Source: Candidatus Cloacimonadota bacterium (GTDB taxonomy: Bacteria > Cloacimonadota > Cloacimonadia > Cloacimonadales > TCS61). From it: a DNA stretch of 6,890 bases. The first letter of the stretch is position 1. Each line of letters opens with the position of its first letter. The notes under the pieces were generated by a model, which was not told the origin of the DNA, ran no database searches, and saw only the letters and a program-made list of their open reading frames with translations. Below are positions 6,342 through 6,890 of this stretch, piece by piece. The stretch lies in contig DRTC01000120.1 in NCBI GenBank assembly GCA_011372345.1, forward strand, positions 1-6,890, given 5' to 3'. Made by a program: the position numbers and the translations under genes.

Positions 6342-6498
6342 AAATTTGAGATCATCTTTAAAGTAGATTTCCGAGACTTTACGGATGGTTGAGGAATGAA
6401 ACCTCCGTAATGGTTGGTGGTTTTCTCTGATTCAACCATTGCGAAGGTCTTAATCTCCTTCGGAGATTTTAACCATTCGCAAGGTTTACAGATAAACA
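6342..6498. other. Non-coding spacer between convergent genes
   Basis: No credible ORF is seen on either strand. The spacer holds an AT-rich entry segment with a small CTTTAAAG palindrome (about 6356-6363) and the multi-hairpin repeat described separately. Its G+C looks higher and its sequence more structured than the other intergenic DNA here. Confidence 0.6.
6379..6486. repeat. Chain of overlapping hairpins, probable dispersed intergenic repeat
   Basis: Three stem-loops share a recurring AACCATT/AATGGTT module. Hairpin A (6379-6410) pairs TTACGGA-t-GGTT with AACC-TCCGTAA around a 9-base loop. Hairpin C (6434-6486) is a 53-base imperfect palindrome: AACC-a-TTGCGAA-GGT pairs with ACC-a-TTCGCAA-GGTT, enclosing a perfect 7-bp stem AATCTCC/GGAGATT with a TTC loop (6452-6468). 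Hairpin B (6406-6416 with 6433-6443) is 11 bp with one G-T pair and competes with A and C. No T-run follows on either strand, so this is not a normal terminator. The modular design resembles REP or MITE-like intergenic repeats. Only one copy lies in this window, so dispersal is inferred. Confidence 0.5.
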
Positions 6499-6861
6499 CT
6501 AATTTACATTTGTCTTCAATAAAACATCATCGATCGCTTTAATAAAACTTTCTTTGGGAAGCGCTCCCATTGCCATTTGCGGTTTTCCATCTTTGGGACA
6601 AAAAAGTAAAGAAGGAATACTTCTGATCCCAAAAGCAGCAGCAAGTTCCTGCTGTTCTTCAGTATTTACTTTGTAAATGTTGATCTTATCTTTATATTCA
6701 TCTGCCAGTTCTTCCAGAATCGGAGCAACCATTTTACAGGGAGCACACCAATCTGCATAGAAATCAATCATACAAGGTAATTGTCCTTCATATTTCCATT
6801 CTTTATTCTGATCATAGTTATAAACTTTTTCTTTAAAAGTTTGCGTTGTCAAATGTTCCAT
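6499..6861 (-). CDS. trxA: Thioredoxin
   Basis: A 120-residue cytoplasmic thioredoxin that reduces protein disulfides using electrons normally supplied by thioredoxin reductase. The active site is WCAPC (38-42) within MIDFYADWCAPCKMVAPILEEL, with Ala where WCGPC is usual. The cis-proline loop SIPS is at 81-84, and DGK with a following Gly-rich turn is near 91-99. The roughly 25-residue N-terminal extension with KEWKYEG resembles thioredoxins of Bacteroidota-like bacteria. Two further Cys (30 and 88) lie outside the active site. The start is ATG at 6861, with AAGGAG (complement of 6867-6872) 5 bases upstream. There is no signal peptide. It converges on the redox operon and is transcribed separately. 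Its promoter is mostly beyond the window edge. Confidence 0.95.
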   Translation of the reverse strand: MEHLTTQTFKEKVYNYDQNKEWKYEGQLPCMIDFYADWCAPCKMVAPILEELADEYKDKINIYKVNTEEQQELAAAFGIRSIPSLLFCPKDGKPQMAMGALPKESFIKAIDDVLLKTNVN

Positions 6862-6866
6862 TTTAT

Positions 6867-6872
6867 CTCCTT
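6867..6872 (-). promoter_or_regulatory. Ribosome binding site of the thioredoxin gene
   Basis: On the minus strand AAGGAG is followed by 5 bases and the ATG whose complement is 6859-6861, confirming the thioredoxin start. Confidence 0.65.
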
Positions 6873-6890
6873 TTTTATCATTTTTTAGAA

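Noticed and set aside
1..6890. CRISPR arrays, tRNA or rRNA genes, transposases
   Set aside because: No regularly spaced repeats, cloverleaf-like sequence, rRNA-like segment or transposase motif was seen.

Overview
The window is an AT-rich stretch of a bacterial chromosome. Hand counts give roughly 37-47% G+C in parts of the main genes and about 25% in the second gene. It carries genes for an anaerobic, cytoplasmic electron-transfer enzyme. Very Cys-rich Fe-S proteins, GTG/TTG starts with Shine-Dalgarno (SD) sites, and a thioredoxin with the long N-terminus common in Bacteroidota-like lineages suggest a fermentative anaerobe of the FCB type. Cloacimonadota is my best guess, but taxonomy is inference only.

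Layout. 1-164: AT-rich leader with a 7+7 bp dyad (74-89), a repeated 9-mer and weak promoter-like hexamers. 165-632 (+): NuoE/HndA-type [2Fe-2S] subunit. 664-1008 (+; alternative start 652): a four-helix-bundle protein of the S23/intervening-sequence family, apparently inserted between redox subunits. 1086-2855 (+): NuoF/HndC/HydB-type NAD(H)- and FMN-binding subunit. 2869-6297 (+): a 1142-residue fusion with, in order, a NuoG-type [2Fe-2S] domain, a GltD/NfnB-type FAD and NAD(P)H module, a Cys-rich linker, two [4Fe-4S] ferredoxin motifs, and a reduced molybdopterin-oxidoreductase-like tail. 6310-6341: intrinsic terminator. 6342-6498: non-coding DNA with a chain of overlapping hairpins (6379-6486) that looks like a dispersed intergenic repeat. 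6499-6861 (-): thioredoxin, convergent with the operon.

How the genes fit together. The three redox proteins resemble the core of HydABC/HndABCD-type electron-bifurcating enzymes. The third subunit, however, has no hydrogenase H-cluster domain and carries a GltD-like flavoprotein module instead. The simplest reading is a soluble complex that links NAD(H) at the NuoF-like subunit, NADP(H) or another acceptor at the GltD-like site, and ferredoxin through the Fe-S chain. It would be a transhydrogenase or bifurcating oxidoreductase, not respiratory complex I. The thioredoxin may use reducing power from the same NADPH pool, but nothing in the sequence links the two directly.

Most notable points: the fusion architecture with its degenerate molybdoenzyme tail; the low-G+C S23-family gene, flanked by imperfect inverted repeats, inside the operon; and the multi-hairpin intergenic element.
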